A stretch of DNA of 64,000 bases, taken from positions 36,469 to 100,468 of the forward strand of contig CANRFJ010000010.1 in assembly GCA_947629865.1 (NCBI GenBank). The letters run 5' to 3'. Numbering within the stretch: the stretch's first letter is position 1; each line of letters starts with the position of its first letter. Both the position numbers and the translations under genes were made by a program. This document shows, one piece after another, positions 33,669 to 42,109 of this stretch. This DNA is from an uncultured Lachnospiraceae bacterium (GTDB lineage: Bacteria; Bacillota; Clostridia; Lachnospirales; Lachnospiraceae). The notes beneath the pieces were generated by a model. It made no database searches and was not told where the DNA came from. It saw nothing but the letters and a program-made list of their open reading frames with translations.

Positions 33669-34470
33669 TAATTCCAAAAATAAGATTTCACAGGCCTTTG
33701 AGGGGGGAAAGGCATTTATCCCCTTTGTGACGGCCGGCGATCCGGATCTGGAGACGACGGGGAAGCTTCTTATCGCCATGCAGGAGGCGGGAGCGGATCT
33801 GATAGAGATCGGAATTCCCTTTTCGGATCCGGTGGCGGAGGGGCCGGTCATTCAAGACGCAGATATGCGCGCGCTGGCGGCCGGAACGACGGTGGACAAA
33901 ATTTTCGACATGGTGGGCTCGCTCGCTGACAAACTGGTTGTCCCTCTCGTGTTTATGACTTATATAAATCCCGTATATGTGTACGGAATGGAAAAATTTG
34001 CCCAAAAGACAAAGGAGTGCGGCGTGGCGGGACTCATCGTGCCGGACGTGCCCTATGAGGAAAAGAGGGAGATCTGTGATGTGTTTGAGCAGTACGGCCT
34101 GACGGTCATCTCCATGATTGCGCCGACTTCGGCGGACAGAGTCCGCATGATTGCCGAGGAGGCGGAGGGGTTTGTCTACTGCGTCTCCTCCATGGGCGTC
34201 ACCGGCGTCCGGACGGAGATCAGCACGGGCATATCCGGACTGATTGAACAGGTGAGATCCGTGAAGGATATCCCATGCGCCATTGGTTTTGGTATATCCA
34301 CGCCGGAGCAGGCGGAGCAGATGGCGGCCATCTCGGACGGGGCCATTGTGGGAAGCGCCATCGTGCGGATCGTGGCGGAGCACGGGCGGGACAGCGTGCC
34401 CTATGTGAGGGAGTATGTCGCCTCCATGAAACAGGCGGTGATGAGGAGCGTCCGTCCGCAGGAGCCGTGA
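33661..34470 (+). CDS. trpA: Tryptophan synthase alpha chain
   Basis: Cleaves indole-glycerol phosphate to indole. 269 residues with [29 protein letters not shown] (catalytic Glu), VPDVPYEE (catalytic Asp) and [13 protein letters not shown] 33661 overlaps the trpB end; the upstream in-frame start at 33622 lies deep in trpB and is rejected. Last gene of the trp operon; no strong terminator is visible after it. Confidence 0.96.
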   Translation: MSNNSKNKISQAFEGGKAFIPFVTAGDPDLETTGKLLIAMQEAGADLIEIGIPFSDPVAEGPVIQDADMRALAAGTTVDKIFDMVGSLADKLVVPLVFMTYINPVYVYGMEKFAQKTKECGVAGLIVPDVPYEEKREICDVFEQYGLTVISMIAPTSADRVRMIAEEAEGFVYCVSSMGVTGVRTEISTGISGLIEQVRSVKDIPCAIGFGISTPEQAEQMAAISDGAIVGSAIVRIVAEHGRDSVPYVREYVASMKQAVMRSVRPQEP

Positions 34471-34585
34471 GGCCGCGCGGATAAAAAATAGTAGGGCCAG
34501 ACAAACTTTTTACTTTCTTTTCCATGGCAGTCGTGATATACTGTGATAGGAGATTATGTAATACGACAGTAAGGAGGATACGATT

Positions 34586-35704
34586 TTGAAGAAGAAATAT
34601 ACAATATTGGCGCTGTTAGCGATCGCAGCAATGGTGATGACCGGTTGTTCCTGGGAAGAAGTAAAGGAAAAATTTGTCGGAGTCAGCACGGGTGCGGCAG
34701 TGGACGAAGCGGCCACGGGCAGCGCGGTTGTAGAGATAGAGGATTATACGGCGGGCGACTGTGTCACGCTGGGAGAGTACAAGGGCGTCGAGGTGGACTG
34801 CACCGTGTCCGAGGAGGAGATACAGGAGCAGATTGACAGTCTGGTTGCCGCCAATCCCACCAAGGTAAAGAAGGGGAAAGCTAAAAAGGGAATGAAGGTC
34901 AACATCGACTACACCGGCAAAAAAGACGGCAAGGAGTTCGACGGGGGAACCGCCCAGTCCCAGGAGATTACACTGGGAGAGTCCGGCTTTATCGACGGCT
35001 TTGACGACGGCGTTATCGGCATGAAGGTGGGGCAGACGAAGGATCTGAATCTGACGTTCCCAAGCGATTATGGGGAGAAATCCCTGGCGGGACAGGACGT
35101 GGTATTTACCGTCAAGCTCAACCACATTGTTAAGGACGGGGTATTTAACGACGCGATGGTGAAGAAGACGTCGGATTACAAGACGACCGAGGAGTGGAAG
35201 AAGGCGAAGAAGAAAGAGTTGGCGGACGAGAAAAAGAGTTCAGCCGGTTCGACTGTGCTGAGTAAGATCTTTGATAGTTCGACGGTGAAGAAACTGCCGG
35301 AGACGATGAGGAAGGCGGAGTTACAGCAGGCGGACTACTACTACCGCCAGCAGATTTCCTCTGCGGCGCCGAGCCTGACCTTTGCACAGGCGCTGAGTCA
35401 GATGGGCTACACGATGGATCTGTATGAGTCCCAGCTCTCCAGCACGGCGGAGAGCAATGCGAAGATGCAGCTTATCATGGAGGCCATTGCGGAGAAGGAA
35501 GGTTTTCTTCCCACGGACGAGGAAGTTAAAAATTATATTAATGAGCAGATGACGACGGCAGGCTACGCAAACGAGGCGGAATTTCGTTCCGGTTACGAGC
35601 AGATATACGGCAAAGCCATTTCATTTGAGGACTATATGAAAAGGTCGTATCTGTATGAGAAGATGCTTGAGTTTTTGGCAAATAATGCGTCGCTCAAAGA
35701 ATAG
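34586..35704 (+). CDS. Lipoprotein with FKBP/trigger-factor-like peptidyl-prolyl isomerase domain
   Basis: 372 residues. The lipoprotein signal MKKKYTILALLAIAAMVMTGC has the lipobox Cys at about 21. After a linker comes an FKBP-type domain at about 95-190 (KGMKVNIDYTGKKDGKEFDGG, ITLGESGFIDGFDDGVIGMKVG) and a helical trigger-factor C-domain-like region. Related membrane-anchored trigger-factor-like foldases occur in Clostridia, where they probably help fold exported proteins outside the membrane. TTG start at 34586 behind AAGGAGG. The linker ATGSAV also appears in the PilO-like protein. Confidence 0.88.
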   Translation: MKKKYTILALLAIAAMVMTGCSWEEVKEKFVGVSTGAAVDEAATGSAVVEIEDYTAGDCVTLGEYKGVEVDCTVSEEEIQEQIDSLVAANPTKVKKGKAKKGMKVNIDYTGKKDGKEFDGGTAQSQEITLGESGFIDGFDDGVIGMKVGQTKDLNLTFPSDYGEKSLAGQDVVFTVKLNHIVKDGVFNDAMVKKTSDYKTTEEWKKAKKKELADEKKSSAGSTVLSKIFDSSTVKKLPETMRKAELQQADYYYRQQISSAAPSLTFAQALSQMGYTMDLYESQLSSTAESNAKMQLIMEAIAEKEGFLPTDEEVKNYINEQMTTAGYANEAEFRSGYEQIYGKAISFEDYMKRSYLYEKMLEFLANNASLKE

Positions 35705-35739
35705 TTTTTAGTCCGGTGACTGAAAGAAACGGGGGGCTT

Positions 35740-38256
35740 ATGAAAAACACAAATTCAATTGATTCCGAGATCACATTGAGAAACTATGAGCGCGAGCTGC
35801 AGCTCCTCAAGGAGGCGGGCGGTGATGTTGAGAGATACCGCAGCCTTGGTTTTGATGTGTATCAGCTGGAGCAGATCGTTCTCGGATTAGAGCACGGCGT
35901 CGACACGGAGAAATATACGGATCCGGAGCTGTCATGGATTGAGATGGAGGCGATCCGGAACAATCTGGAGACGGGCATCGACATGTCAAAGTATATGGAA
36001 AAGGGCTTTGACGGGCAGCAGTGCTCGGAGATTCTTGAGGGCCTGCGGGCCAGGCTCGACGTCTCCGTCTATGCGGACCAGCAGTTTCTCGCACCGCAGA
36101 TGCGCGAGATCCGCAAGGGCCTGGAGAAGAAATTGGACGTGTCTAAATATGCCAACACCGAGTATGACTGGCTGCAGATGCGCGAGATTCGGCGGGGGCT
36201 GGAGGAGGGACAGGACGTGTCCCAGTTCGCCCATCCGGATTATAAATTTCAGACGATGCGCGCCATTCGCAAGGCGAAGGAGAAAAATATCAATCTGATT
36301 CCCTATGTCAATCAGGGCATACATGGCAAGGAACTGCTGGAGCTGAGTCGGGGGTTGCTGGAGGGCAACGATATCCGCGGCTTTCTGGAGAAGGGCTACG
36401 ACGCCAGACAGCTGGAGCAGATCAACGCCGCCTATGAGGCCGGCGTCAATCTGATTCCGTATCTCTCCTATGAGTTCCAGGGGGCCCAGCTGGAGCAGAT
36501 GGTGAAGGGACTGATAAAGAAACTGGATATTACCCCCTATGCCGACCAGCGCTATAACTGGCTGCAGATGAGGGAGATCCGCTATGGCCTGGAGGCCAAG
36601 GTCGACGTCAGCCCGTATCTGAATCCGGATTTTACAGCGCCGCAGATGGCGGAGATCCGCAAGGGGATTCTGGCGGGGATTGATGCAGAGCAGTATGCCA
36701 AGGTATATCTGGAGCCGGATCAGATGGCGGAGATCCGCACGAAGCTGGAGGAGAGCGAGGCCGAGGTGGGAGAGGACATGGAGGCGCTGTACGCTTCCAT
36801 GAACGGAGAGAGCGAGATAACCGATCCCGAATTGAAGAAGACGCTGGAACAGATCGAGGGAGAAGGCGAGAAGGAAGACGACACAATGGTGGAGGAGTCC
36901 GGCGCCTATGTGACGATTTCGGACGATCACATGAGAGCCATGGTGTATCTTCCGGAGAAGCCGGACGATGAACCCTATTCCGCGGGAGAGATTCATAAAC
37001 TTCTGCGCCACGCAGATGTCAAGCAGGGAATCGACAAGGATAAGATCCGTGAGCTGCTGGAGAAGAAGATATACTACAAGGAGGTTCTTGTGGCGGAGGG
37101 CAGACCGCCGGTAGACGGCAAGGACGGTACTTTTCTGTACTACTTCCGCAGGGAACTGAAGCGCAAGCCCAAGGTCATGAAAAACGGCGGCGTGGACTAC
37201 AAGAGCATGGAACTCTTTGAGGAGGTAAAGGAAGACCAGCTGCTTGTGGAATATCAGCCGGCGACGGCGGGCGATTTTGGATTTGACGTTTATGGAAATC
37301 TTCTGGCTCCCAAGAGGGGACTGGAGCTTCCGCCGCTGCACGGCGAGGGATTCCGCATGACGGACGACAGGAAGCAGTACTATGCCATGATGAACGGTAT
37401 TGTGGAGTGCACGGAGGAGGGACGCCTCGAAGTCCGGAACATGTATACGGTGCCCGGCAATGTGGACGTCTCTGTGGGCAACATCGTGTTCCAGGGAGAC
37501 GTCAATGTGATGGGAAATGTGGAGAGCGGTTTTTCCATTGAGGCCACCGGAAACGTGGTAATCGACGGGCAGTGCGAGGCGTGTACCATACACGCCGGCA
37601 AGGATATTCTGATACGGAAGGGCTGCCAGGGACAGGGAAGCGGCGAACTCCATGCGGGCGGAACTATTACCGGACAGTTTTTCGAGTCCATGAAGCTCTC
37701 GGCCGGTGCAGGAATCGAGGCCAGCTATCTTTTGAACTGCAACGTCCGCACGATGGGCAAGCTGGTGGTACAGGGACGGCGGGGCATTATTATCGGCGGT
37801 TACACCTGTGCGAAGCAGGGAGTTGAGTGCTACGGTATCGGAAATGTGGCGGAGACGAAGACAATCGTTGAGGTGGGAATCGACACAGAGGACATCCTGA
37901 AATACCAGGATATGATGAAGCAGATAAGCAAGGTCGATTCGGAGATTTCGACGTTGGAAAGCGCCACGGTGAAGACTATGGCGGTCAAGGATAAGGACGA
38001 GAAGACCACCACGCTGTATAACCGCCTCACGAAGGCTCTCTACACGGTCAAGAGCCAGCGGAAGGAGCTCATAAAGCAGCGCGAGGAAAAGATGGAGCAG
38101 ATGGCGAAGCAGCGTGACGCCAGAATCATTGTGAACGGTCTGGTCTATCCCGGCGTGAGGCTCTTTATCAACTCCGAGCCGTTTGTGGTGATGGAGGAGT
38201 ACCGGAACGTCCAGTTTACGAAGAAGGAGGGGCGGGTAAATTTGAGCCCCAAATAA
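35740..38256 (+). CDS. DUF342/FapA-type protein with twelve N-terminal 26-residue repeats
   Basis: 838 residues. After about 32 residues there is an array of twelve units of 26 residues (residues 33 to about 344), each like Y-A-x-x-x-F-x-x-x-Q-M-R-E-I-R-x-G-L-E-x-x-x-D-V-S-x. An acidic linker follows, then a FapA/DUF342 region from about 395 (YLPEKPDDEPYSAGEI, right-handed beta-helix around VSVGNIVFQGDVNVMGNV, and a coiled-coil QRKELIKQREEKMEQM near 770). FapA proteins polymerise and often affect cell-surface or stress processes; the function here is unknown. ATG at 35740 fits GGGGGG; GTG 35716 is less likely. Cytoplasmic, as there is no signal peptide. Confidence 0.87.
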   Translation: MKNTNSIDSEITLRNYERELQLLKEAGGDVERYRSLGFDVYQLEQIVLGLEHGVDTEKYTDPELSWIEMEAIRNNLETGIDMSKYMEKGFDGQQCSEILEGLRARLDVSVYADQQFLAPQMREIRKGLEKKLDVSKYANTEYDWLQMREIRRGLEEGQDVSQFAHPDYKFQTMRAIRKAKEKNINLIPYVNQGIHGKELLELSRGLLEGNDIRGFLEKGYDARQLEQINAAYEAGVNLIPYLSYEFQGAQLEQMVKGLIKKLDITPYADQRYNWLQMREIRYGLEAKVDVSPYLNPDFTAPQMAEIRKGILAGIDAEQYAKVYLEPDQMAEIRTKLEESEAEVGEDMEALYASMNGESEITDPELKKTLEQIEGEGEKEDDTMVEESGAYVTISDDHMRAMVYLPEKPDDEPYSAGEIHKLLRHADVKQGIDKDKIRELLEKKIYYKEVLVAEGRPPVDGKDGTFLYYFRRELKRKPKVMKNGGVDYKSMELFEEVKEDQLLVEYQPATAGDFGFDVYGNLLAPKRGLELPPLHGEGFRMTDDRKQYYAMMNGIVECTEEGRLEVRNMYTVPGNVDVSVGNIVFQGDVNVMGNVESGFSIEATGNVVIDGQCEACTIHAGKDILIRKGCQGQGSGELHAGGTITGQFFESMKLSAGAGIEASYLLNCNVRTMGKLVVQGRRGIIIGGYTCAKQGVECYGIGNVAETKTIVEVGIDTEDILKYQDMMKQISKVDSEISTLESATVKTMAVKDKDEKTTTLYNRLTKALYTVKSQRKELIKQREEKMEQMAKQRDARIIVNGLVYPGVRLFINSEPFVVMEEYRNVQFTKKEGRVNLSPK

Positions 38257-38296
38257 ACGTAAACCCCAGATAGGTTTATGCCCCAGATAAGCTGTG
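38249..38296 (+). repeat. Degenerate CCCCAxATA repeats after the FapA-type gene
   Basis: CCCCAAATAA (at the stop codon), CCCCAGATAG and CCCCAGATAA follow each other within 45 bp. They look like small duplications of the gene's last codons. No terminator is evident. Confidence 0.5.
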
Positions 38297-38342
38297 CCGG
38301 ACTCTCCGGCAGGGAAAAGATTTCGCAGAGGGAGGATCAGGA

Positions 38343-38999
38343 ATGAAAAGAGAGAGCAAACAGATGGCGATTTCTCTCAGTGCCATACTCGACGGCAGGG
38401 ATTATATCATAGTGCATCACTGTCATCACGTCCGGCGGTTTACGCAGGTTCTGCTGAATAAGATCATGCAGTATTGTCCGGAGTACAAACTCACGCAGGA
38501 GGACTGCGAGATGATAGAATATGCGGCGCTTCTCCATGATGTCGGAAAGATTGAGATACCGGATAAGATCCTCCAGAAACCGGGGCGTCTCACGGAGGAC
38601 GAGATGGAGATGGTCAAGACGCACGCCCGCAAGGGAAGAAAGATGTGCGAGAGGCTTATGGAGACGCTGGAGGATGAGGCGGATCGCCCGTTTCTGGAGT
38701 GCTGCGCCAAAGTCTGTATGAGCCATCACGAGCGCTACGACGGCGCGGGCTACCCGGAGGGGCTGGTCGGCGACGACATTCCCATAGAGGCTCAGATTGT
38801 GGGACTGGCGGACGCATACGACGGTCTGGTGAGCGAGCGCATATATAAATTTGCCTATACGAAGGAAGAAGCCTTCGATAAGATACTGGAGGGAGAGGGC
38901 GGCGTGTTTTCCCCCCGCCTCATTGAGGTGTTCCAGATTGCGAGAATGGAGTTAGAGGAGGCGCTGGACAGAGAGAGGGCAGCCGACAGAGAAGAATAG
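38343..38999 (+). CDS. HD-GYP domain phosphohydrolase
   Basis: 218 residues consisting of an HD-GYP domain alone: HHCHHVRRF, AALLHDVGKIEIPD (HD motif), HARKGRKM, MSHHERYDGAGYPEGLVGDDIP (the GYP motif) and LADAYDGLVSER. HD-GYP proteins hydrolyse cyclic di-GMP or related dinucleotides. There is no sensor domain, so input must come from a partner. Cyclic di-GMP often controls type IV pili in Clostridia, which may connect this gene to the pilus cluster. ATG at 38343 behind GAGGGAGGA. Confidence 0.92.
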   Translation: MKRESKQMAISLSAILDGRDYIIVHHCHHVRRFTQVLLNKIMQYCPEYKLTQEDCEMIEYAALLHDVGKIEIPDKILQKPGRLTEDEMEMVKTHARKGRKMCERLMETLEDEADRPFLECCAKVCMSHHERYDGAGYPEGLVGDDIPIEAQIVGLADAYDGLVSERIYKFAYTKEEAFDKILEGEGGVFSPRLIEVFQIARMELEEALDRERAADREE

Positions 39000-39011
39000 T
39001 AGGTATCTTGT

Positions 39012-39041
39012 GTAATAAATGAAAATTCCCCCGCATATACT
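39012..39041 (+). promoter_or_regulatory. Candidate sigma-E promoter of spoIVA
   Basis: GTAATAA (39012-39018), about 15 bp, then CATATACT (39034-39041), resembling the mother-cell sigma-E consensus (GTCATATT and CATAxxxT). spoIVA is a known sigma-E target in Bacillus, supporting the assignment. Confidence 0.5.
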
Positions 39042-39104
39042 GGTTAGCAGTAAGGTGTGGACGGCTGTGCGTCCACCATAACCAGAGCAAGGGGGATTTT
39101 TTTT
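39026..39104 (+). terminator. Terminator-like hairpin whose 3' arm is the spoIVA ribosome binding site
   Basis: TTCCCCC near 39026-39032 can pair with GGGGGA at 39091-39096, enclosing nested stems TGGTTA/TAACCA (39041-39046 with 39079-39084) and GTGGACG/CGTCCAC (39057-39063 with 39070-39076). Eight T residues (39097-39104) follow and end at the spoIVA ATG. Read-through RNA would terminate or hide the ribosome binding site. A transcript starting at the sigma-E promoter would lack the 5' arm. Confidence 0.6.
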
Positions 39105-40580
39105 ATGGACAGATATAATGTGTACCAGGATATGAGCCGGCGTACCGGCGGCGAGATTTATCTGGGCGTGGTGGGGCCGGTGCGCACCGGCAAGTCCACC
39201 TTTATCAAGAGATTTATGGAACTGGTCGTCCTGCCGGAGATGACAGACGAGAACGAGAAGGCCAGAACCATTGACGAGCTGCCCCAGTCTGCCACCGGCC
39301 GGACAATCATGACGACAGAGCCGAAGTTCGTCCCCAAAAATGCGGCGGTAATCCAGTTCCCCAACCAGGAGACAGGGAAGATCCGTCTCATCGACTGCGT
39401 GGGATTTCTCGTGCCGGAGTCCGCGGGACATACGGAGGGGGAGCGGGAGCGAATGGTAAAGACGCCCTGGTCGGAGACGGAGATTCCTTTTTCCGAGGCG
39501 GCGGGGATCGGTACGGGCAAGGTAATCACCGAGCACTCCAACATCGGCATCATCATTACCACGGACGGCTCGTTCGGTGATATTCCGGCGGAGAATTTTA
39601 AGGGCGCAGAGGAGAAGACGATTTTAGAGTGCAAGAAGGCGGGGAAGCCGTTTATTATCCTGCTGAATACGGCAAAACCACAGGCGGAGGAGACGGCCGA
39701 GCGGGTGCAGCAGATGATGGAGCAGTACGGCAAGACCGTGCTGGCGGTGAATTGCAGGGAAATGAGCAGGGAGGATGTATTTAATATTATGGAGCAGATA
39801 CTATCGGATTTTCCGATTACGCGTTTGAATTTTATTATGCCGAAGTGGGTGGAATTTCTCGGACTGGACAACTGGCTCAAGGCAGATCTGGTGGAGCAGT
39901 GCCGGAAGGTGATCGCGGGAATCCACACAATGAAAGACGTGAACGAGGAGAATATCCGCATGGAGACTCCTTATATAAAGGAAATATTTATCCGCGACAA
40001 GCAGCTGGAGAACGGCGTTGTGAATCTGGCGCTGGATTTTGAGGAAAACTATTACTATGAGATACTCAGCGAGATGGTTGGCACCACCATTGAGGGCGAG
40101 TTTGATCTGATCGCCACGCTGCGCGAGCTGGCGGGGCGGAAGAATGAGTATGAGTCTCTGGCGACGGCCTGCGACCAGGTGAAGGGGAAGGGCTACGGTA
40201 TCGTGCCGCCCGCGGAGGGTGAGATCCATATCGCCGATCCCGAACTGATTCGCCACGGCAACAAGTACGGCGTAAAAATCAAGGCGAGCTGCCCGTCGCT
40301 CCATCTGATCCAGGCCAACATCGAGACCGAGATTGCACCGATTGTCGGGAGCGAGGAGCAGGCGCAGGATCTGATCGACTACATCAGCCAGAACGGGAAG
40401 GATAATCCGGACGGCATTTTTGACACAAATATCTTCGGCAAAACAATCCGCCAGCTGGTGGAGGAGGGGATTAATTCCAAGGTCAACCGCCTCACGGAGG
40501 AGAGCCAGGTAAAACTCCAGGATACCATTCAGAAGGTAGTAAACGACTCAAACGGCGGGCTGGTATGCATAATTATATAG
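39105..40580 (+). CDS. spoIVA: Stage IV sporulation protein A (spore coat morphogenetic ATPase)
   Basis: SpoIVA is an ATPase of the TRAFAC family that polymerises on the forespore surface as the coat basement layer. 491 residues with Walker A GPVRTGKSTF, VLPEMTDENEKAR, SATGRTIMTTEPKFVP, and C-terminal FDTNIFGKTIRQLVEEGI, all typical. ATG at 39105 with GGGGGA 8 bases upstream. Its presence marks an endospore former. Confidence 0.96.
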   Translation: MDRYNVYQDMSRRTGGEIYLGVVGPVRTGKSTFIKRFMELVVLPEMTDENEKARTIDELPQSATGRTIMTTEPKFVPKNAAVIQFPNQETGKIRLIDCVGFLVPESAGHTEGERERMVKTPWSETEIPFSEAAGIGTGKVITEHSNIGIIITTDGSFGDIPAENFKGAEEKTILECKKAGKPFIILLNTAKPQAEETAERVQQMMEQYGKTVLAVNCREMSREDVFNIMEQILSDFPITRLNFIMPKWVEFLGLDNWLKADLVEQCRKVIAGIHTMKDVNEENIRMETPYIKEIFIRDKQLENGVVNLALDFEENYYYEILSEMVGTTIEGEFDLIATLRELAGRKNEYESLATACDQVKGKGYGIVPPAEGEIHIADPELIRHGNKYGVKIKASCPSLHLIQANIETEIAPIVGSEEQAQDLIDYISQNGKDNPDGIFDTNIFGKTIRQLVEEGINSKVNRLTEESQVKLQDTIQKVVNDSNGGLVCIII

Positions 40581-40654
40581 GCGAACTATAAGTGTTATTA
40601 CATGGCTCTACCAGTGTAGAACAAAAGTTTTTGGTACTTTTTTCATAAATTTTA

Positions 40655-40683
40655 TTGACAAGTGTAAAATATGTTGCTATAAT
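40655..40683 (+). promoter_or_regulatory. Perfect consensus sigma-A promoter of the NlpC/P60 gene
   Basis: TTGACA (40655-40660), a 17-bp spacer and TATAAT (40678-40683). The transcript leader is about 100 nt. Confidence 0.9.
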
Positions 40684-40693
40684 CTTTAACAAA

Positions 40694-40755
40694 TGTAACA
40701 TTTTCGTAACAAATTGAAACATAATAGTAATGCAACAGTAACGTAACAGTAACCT
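40694..40755 (+). repeat. Cluster of GTAAC boxes downstream of the promoter
   Basis: TGTAACA, CGTAACA, AGTAATG, CAGTAAC, CGTAAC and CAGTAAC occur within about 60 bp between the promoter and the gene. They could be a regulator binding array or a structured leader. No other DNA in the window shows this motif density. Confidence 0.5.
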
Positions 40756-40788
40756 GTCAAGGGGAAATTTATTGGAGAAGGTATAAGC

Positions 40789-42036
40789 ATGATGAACAAA
40801 TGGACAAAGACACTGGCACTGGTAATATCAGGTATTTTGATTATTGGAACGGTCGTAGCGCCGATTCAGGCGGCTATGGGCGCCACAGAGCAGCAGCTGG
40901 AGGGCGCCAACGTATTATTAGATGAATATTGCAGCGGAGTCGCTTCGGGCTATGTGCTGCCCCAGACGCCGGAACTTCTGCTGGCGTCGATACCCAGCGC
41001 CACTCCGGCGCTTTCTGCTTCGGCGGAGCCGACCGCAGAGCCGACCGCAAAACCGGCGGAGGATTCTGTGAAGAAAGATAAAAACGGACATATCAAACTG
41101 AATCTGAACTACAGCAGGTTAGGAATCGCCAATAAGGTGGACACCTATCTGAATATCCGCAGGAAACCGTCCCGCAGCGCGTCGATTGTCGGCAAACTGA
41201 CGAAAAACGCCGGCTGCCATATCTATAAGATTAAGAAGGGCTGGGCCAAGATCGTGTCCGGCGGAGTAAACGGCTGGGTAAAGGCCTCTTATCTGACGAC
41301 GGATCAGAAGGCGGAGGATCTGGCCGCTAAGGTTGGTCGCGACTGTGCCGAGATTCAGACGGATTCGCTGCGCGTCCGCGCGCTGCCGACCACAGACGCC
41401 CCCATTTATTCGGTTGTGTCAAAGGGTGAGGAGTTCCGCATTAAGAAGAAAACTCTCACGTTGGATTTCGTGAAGGAGATTGTGAAGAAAGAGAAGATTT
41501 CAGACGACGCGATGAAACGAAGCGGCGGCTATGAAGCGATAGAGAAAAATATGGGAGACTTTATCTGCATTTATGTGGATAACGAGTACGCGTTTGTGGC
41601 GAAGGAATATGTGAAGGAGCAGTATTCCCTCAAGAGGGCGGCCAGTGTGCGCACGGTATCGTCCAGTAAGTCTTCGGGCGTGTCCTCCAGCCAGGCCTCC
41701 ATTGCGGAATATGCGAAGCAGTTCCTGGGCAATCCCTATGTATGGGGCGGCTCCAGTCTCACCGGCGGTACGGACTGCTCCGGCTTCACCATGAGCCTCT
41801 ACCGCAAGTACGGCCATTCACTCCCGCACAATGCGGCGGCGCAGAGCAGCGTGACGCGGAGCGTCAGCGATCCCAAGCCGGGCGATCTGTTCTTCTACAG
41901 CAACGGAAGCCGCATTAACCATGTGGCGATGTATATTGGCGGCGGCATGGTGATTCATGCCAGCAATCCGAGCGACGGCATCAAGATATCCAATGCCTAT
42001 TACCGTCAGCCGGTAAAAATCGGACGTGTAATGTGA
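40789..42036 (+). CDS. Secreted NlpC/P60 peptidoglycan hydrolase with SH3-like domains
   Basis: 415 residues. Signal peptide about 1-30 (TLALVISGILIIGTVV), a Pro/Ala/Thr-rich linker, two SH3-like cell-wall-binding segments (YLNIRRKPSRSASIVGKL and SLRVRALPTTDAPIY), a Ser-rich linker, then a C-terminal NlpC/P60 domain with the catalytic Cys (GGTDCSGFTMS), His (INHVAMYIG) and the polar third residue near HASNPSDG. It cleaves D-gamma-glutamyl-type links in peptidoglycan. ATG at 40789 (second ATG at 40792). It has its own strong promoter. Confidence 0.93.
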   Translation: MMNKWTKTLALVISGILIIGTVVAPIQAAMGATEQQLEGANVLLDEYCSGVASGYVLPQTPELLLASIPSATPALSASAEPTAEPTAKPAEDSVKKDKNGHIKLNLNYSRLGIANKVDTYLNIRRKPSRSASIVGKLTKNAGCHIYKIKKGWAKIVSGGVNGWVKASYLTTDQKAEDLAAKVGRDCAEIQTDSLRVRALPTTDAPIYSVVSKGEEFRIKKKTLTLDFVKEIVKKEKISDDAMKRSGGYEAIEKNMGDFICIYVDNEYAFVAKEYVKEQYSLKRAASVRTVSSSKSSGVSSSQASIAEYAKQFLGNPYVWGGSSLTGGTDCSGFTMSLYRKYGHSLPHNAAAQSSVTRSVSDPKPGDLFFYSNGSRINHVAMYIGGGMVIHASNPSDGIKISNAYYRQPVKIGRVM

Positions 42037-42050
42037 TTTTGCCTCATAAC

Positions 42051-42080
42051 TGAATACGAATAAATAAAACTGCCCATACT
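42051..42080 (+). promoter_or_regulatory. Candidate sigma-G/sigma-F forespore promoter
   Basis: TGAATA (42051-42056), an 18-bp spacer and CATACT (42075-42080), very close to the forespore consensus TGAATA-N17/18-CATACTA. The gene behind it looks like BofC, which is a forespore gene in Bacillus. Confidence 0.65.
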
Positions 42081-42109
42081 GTATACAGGTTTGCTTAGGA
42101 GGTTTGTGT

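Noticed and set aside
32382..33851. 489-residue minus-strand ORF
   Set aside because: It lies over trpB and its flanks; it is a by-product of GC-ending codons and has no ribosome binding site or protein-like features.
34471..34585. Promoter before the FKBP-type lipoprotein gene
   Set aside because: A TATACT at about 34537 has no -35 at proper distance; something probably drives this gene, but I cannot place it.
35986..37653. 555-residue minus-strand ORF
   Set aside because: It mirrors the repeated coding sequence of the FapA-type gene, so its regularity is a shadow.
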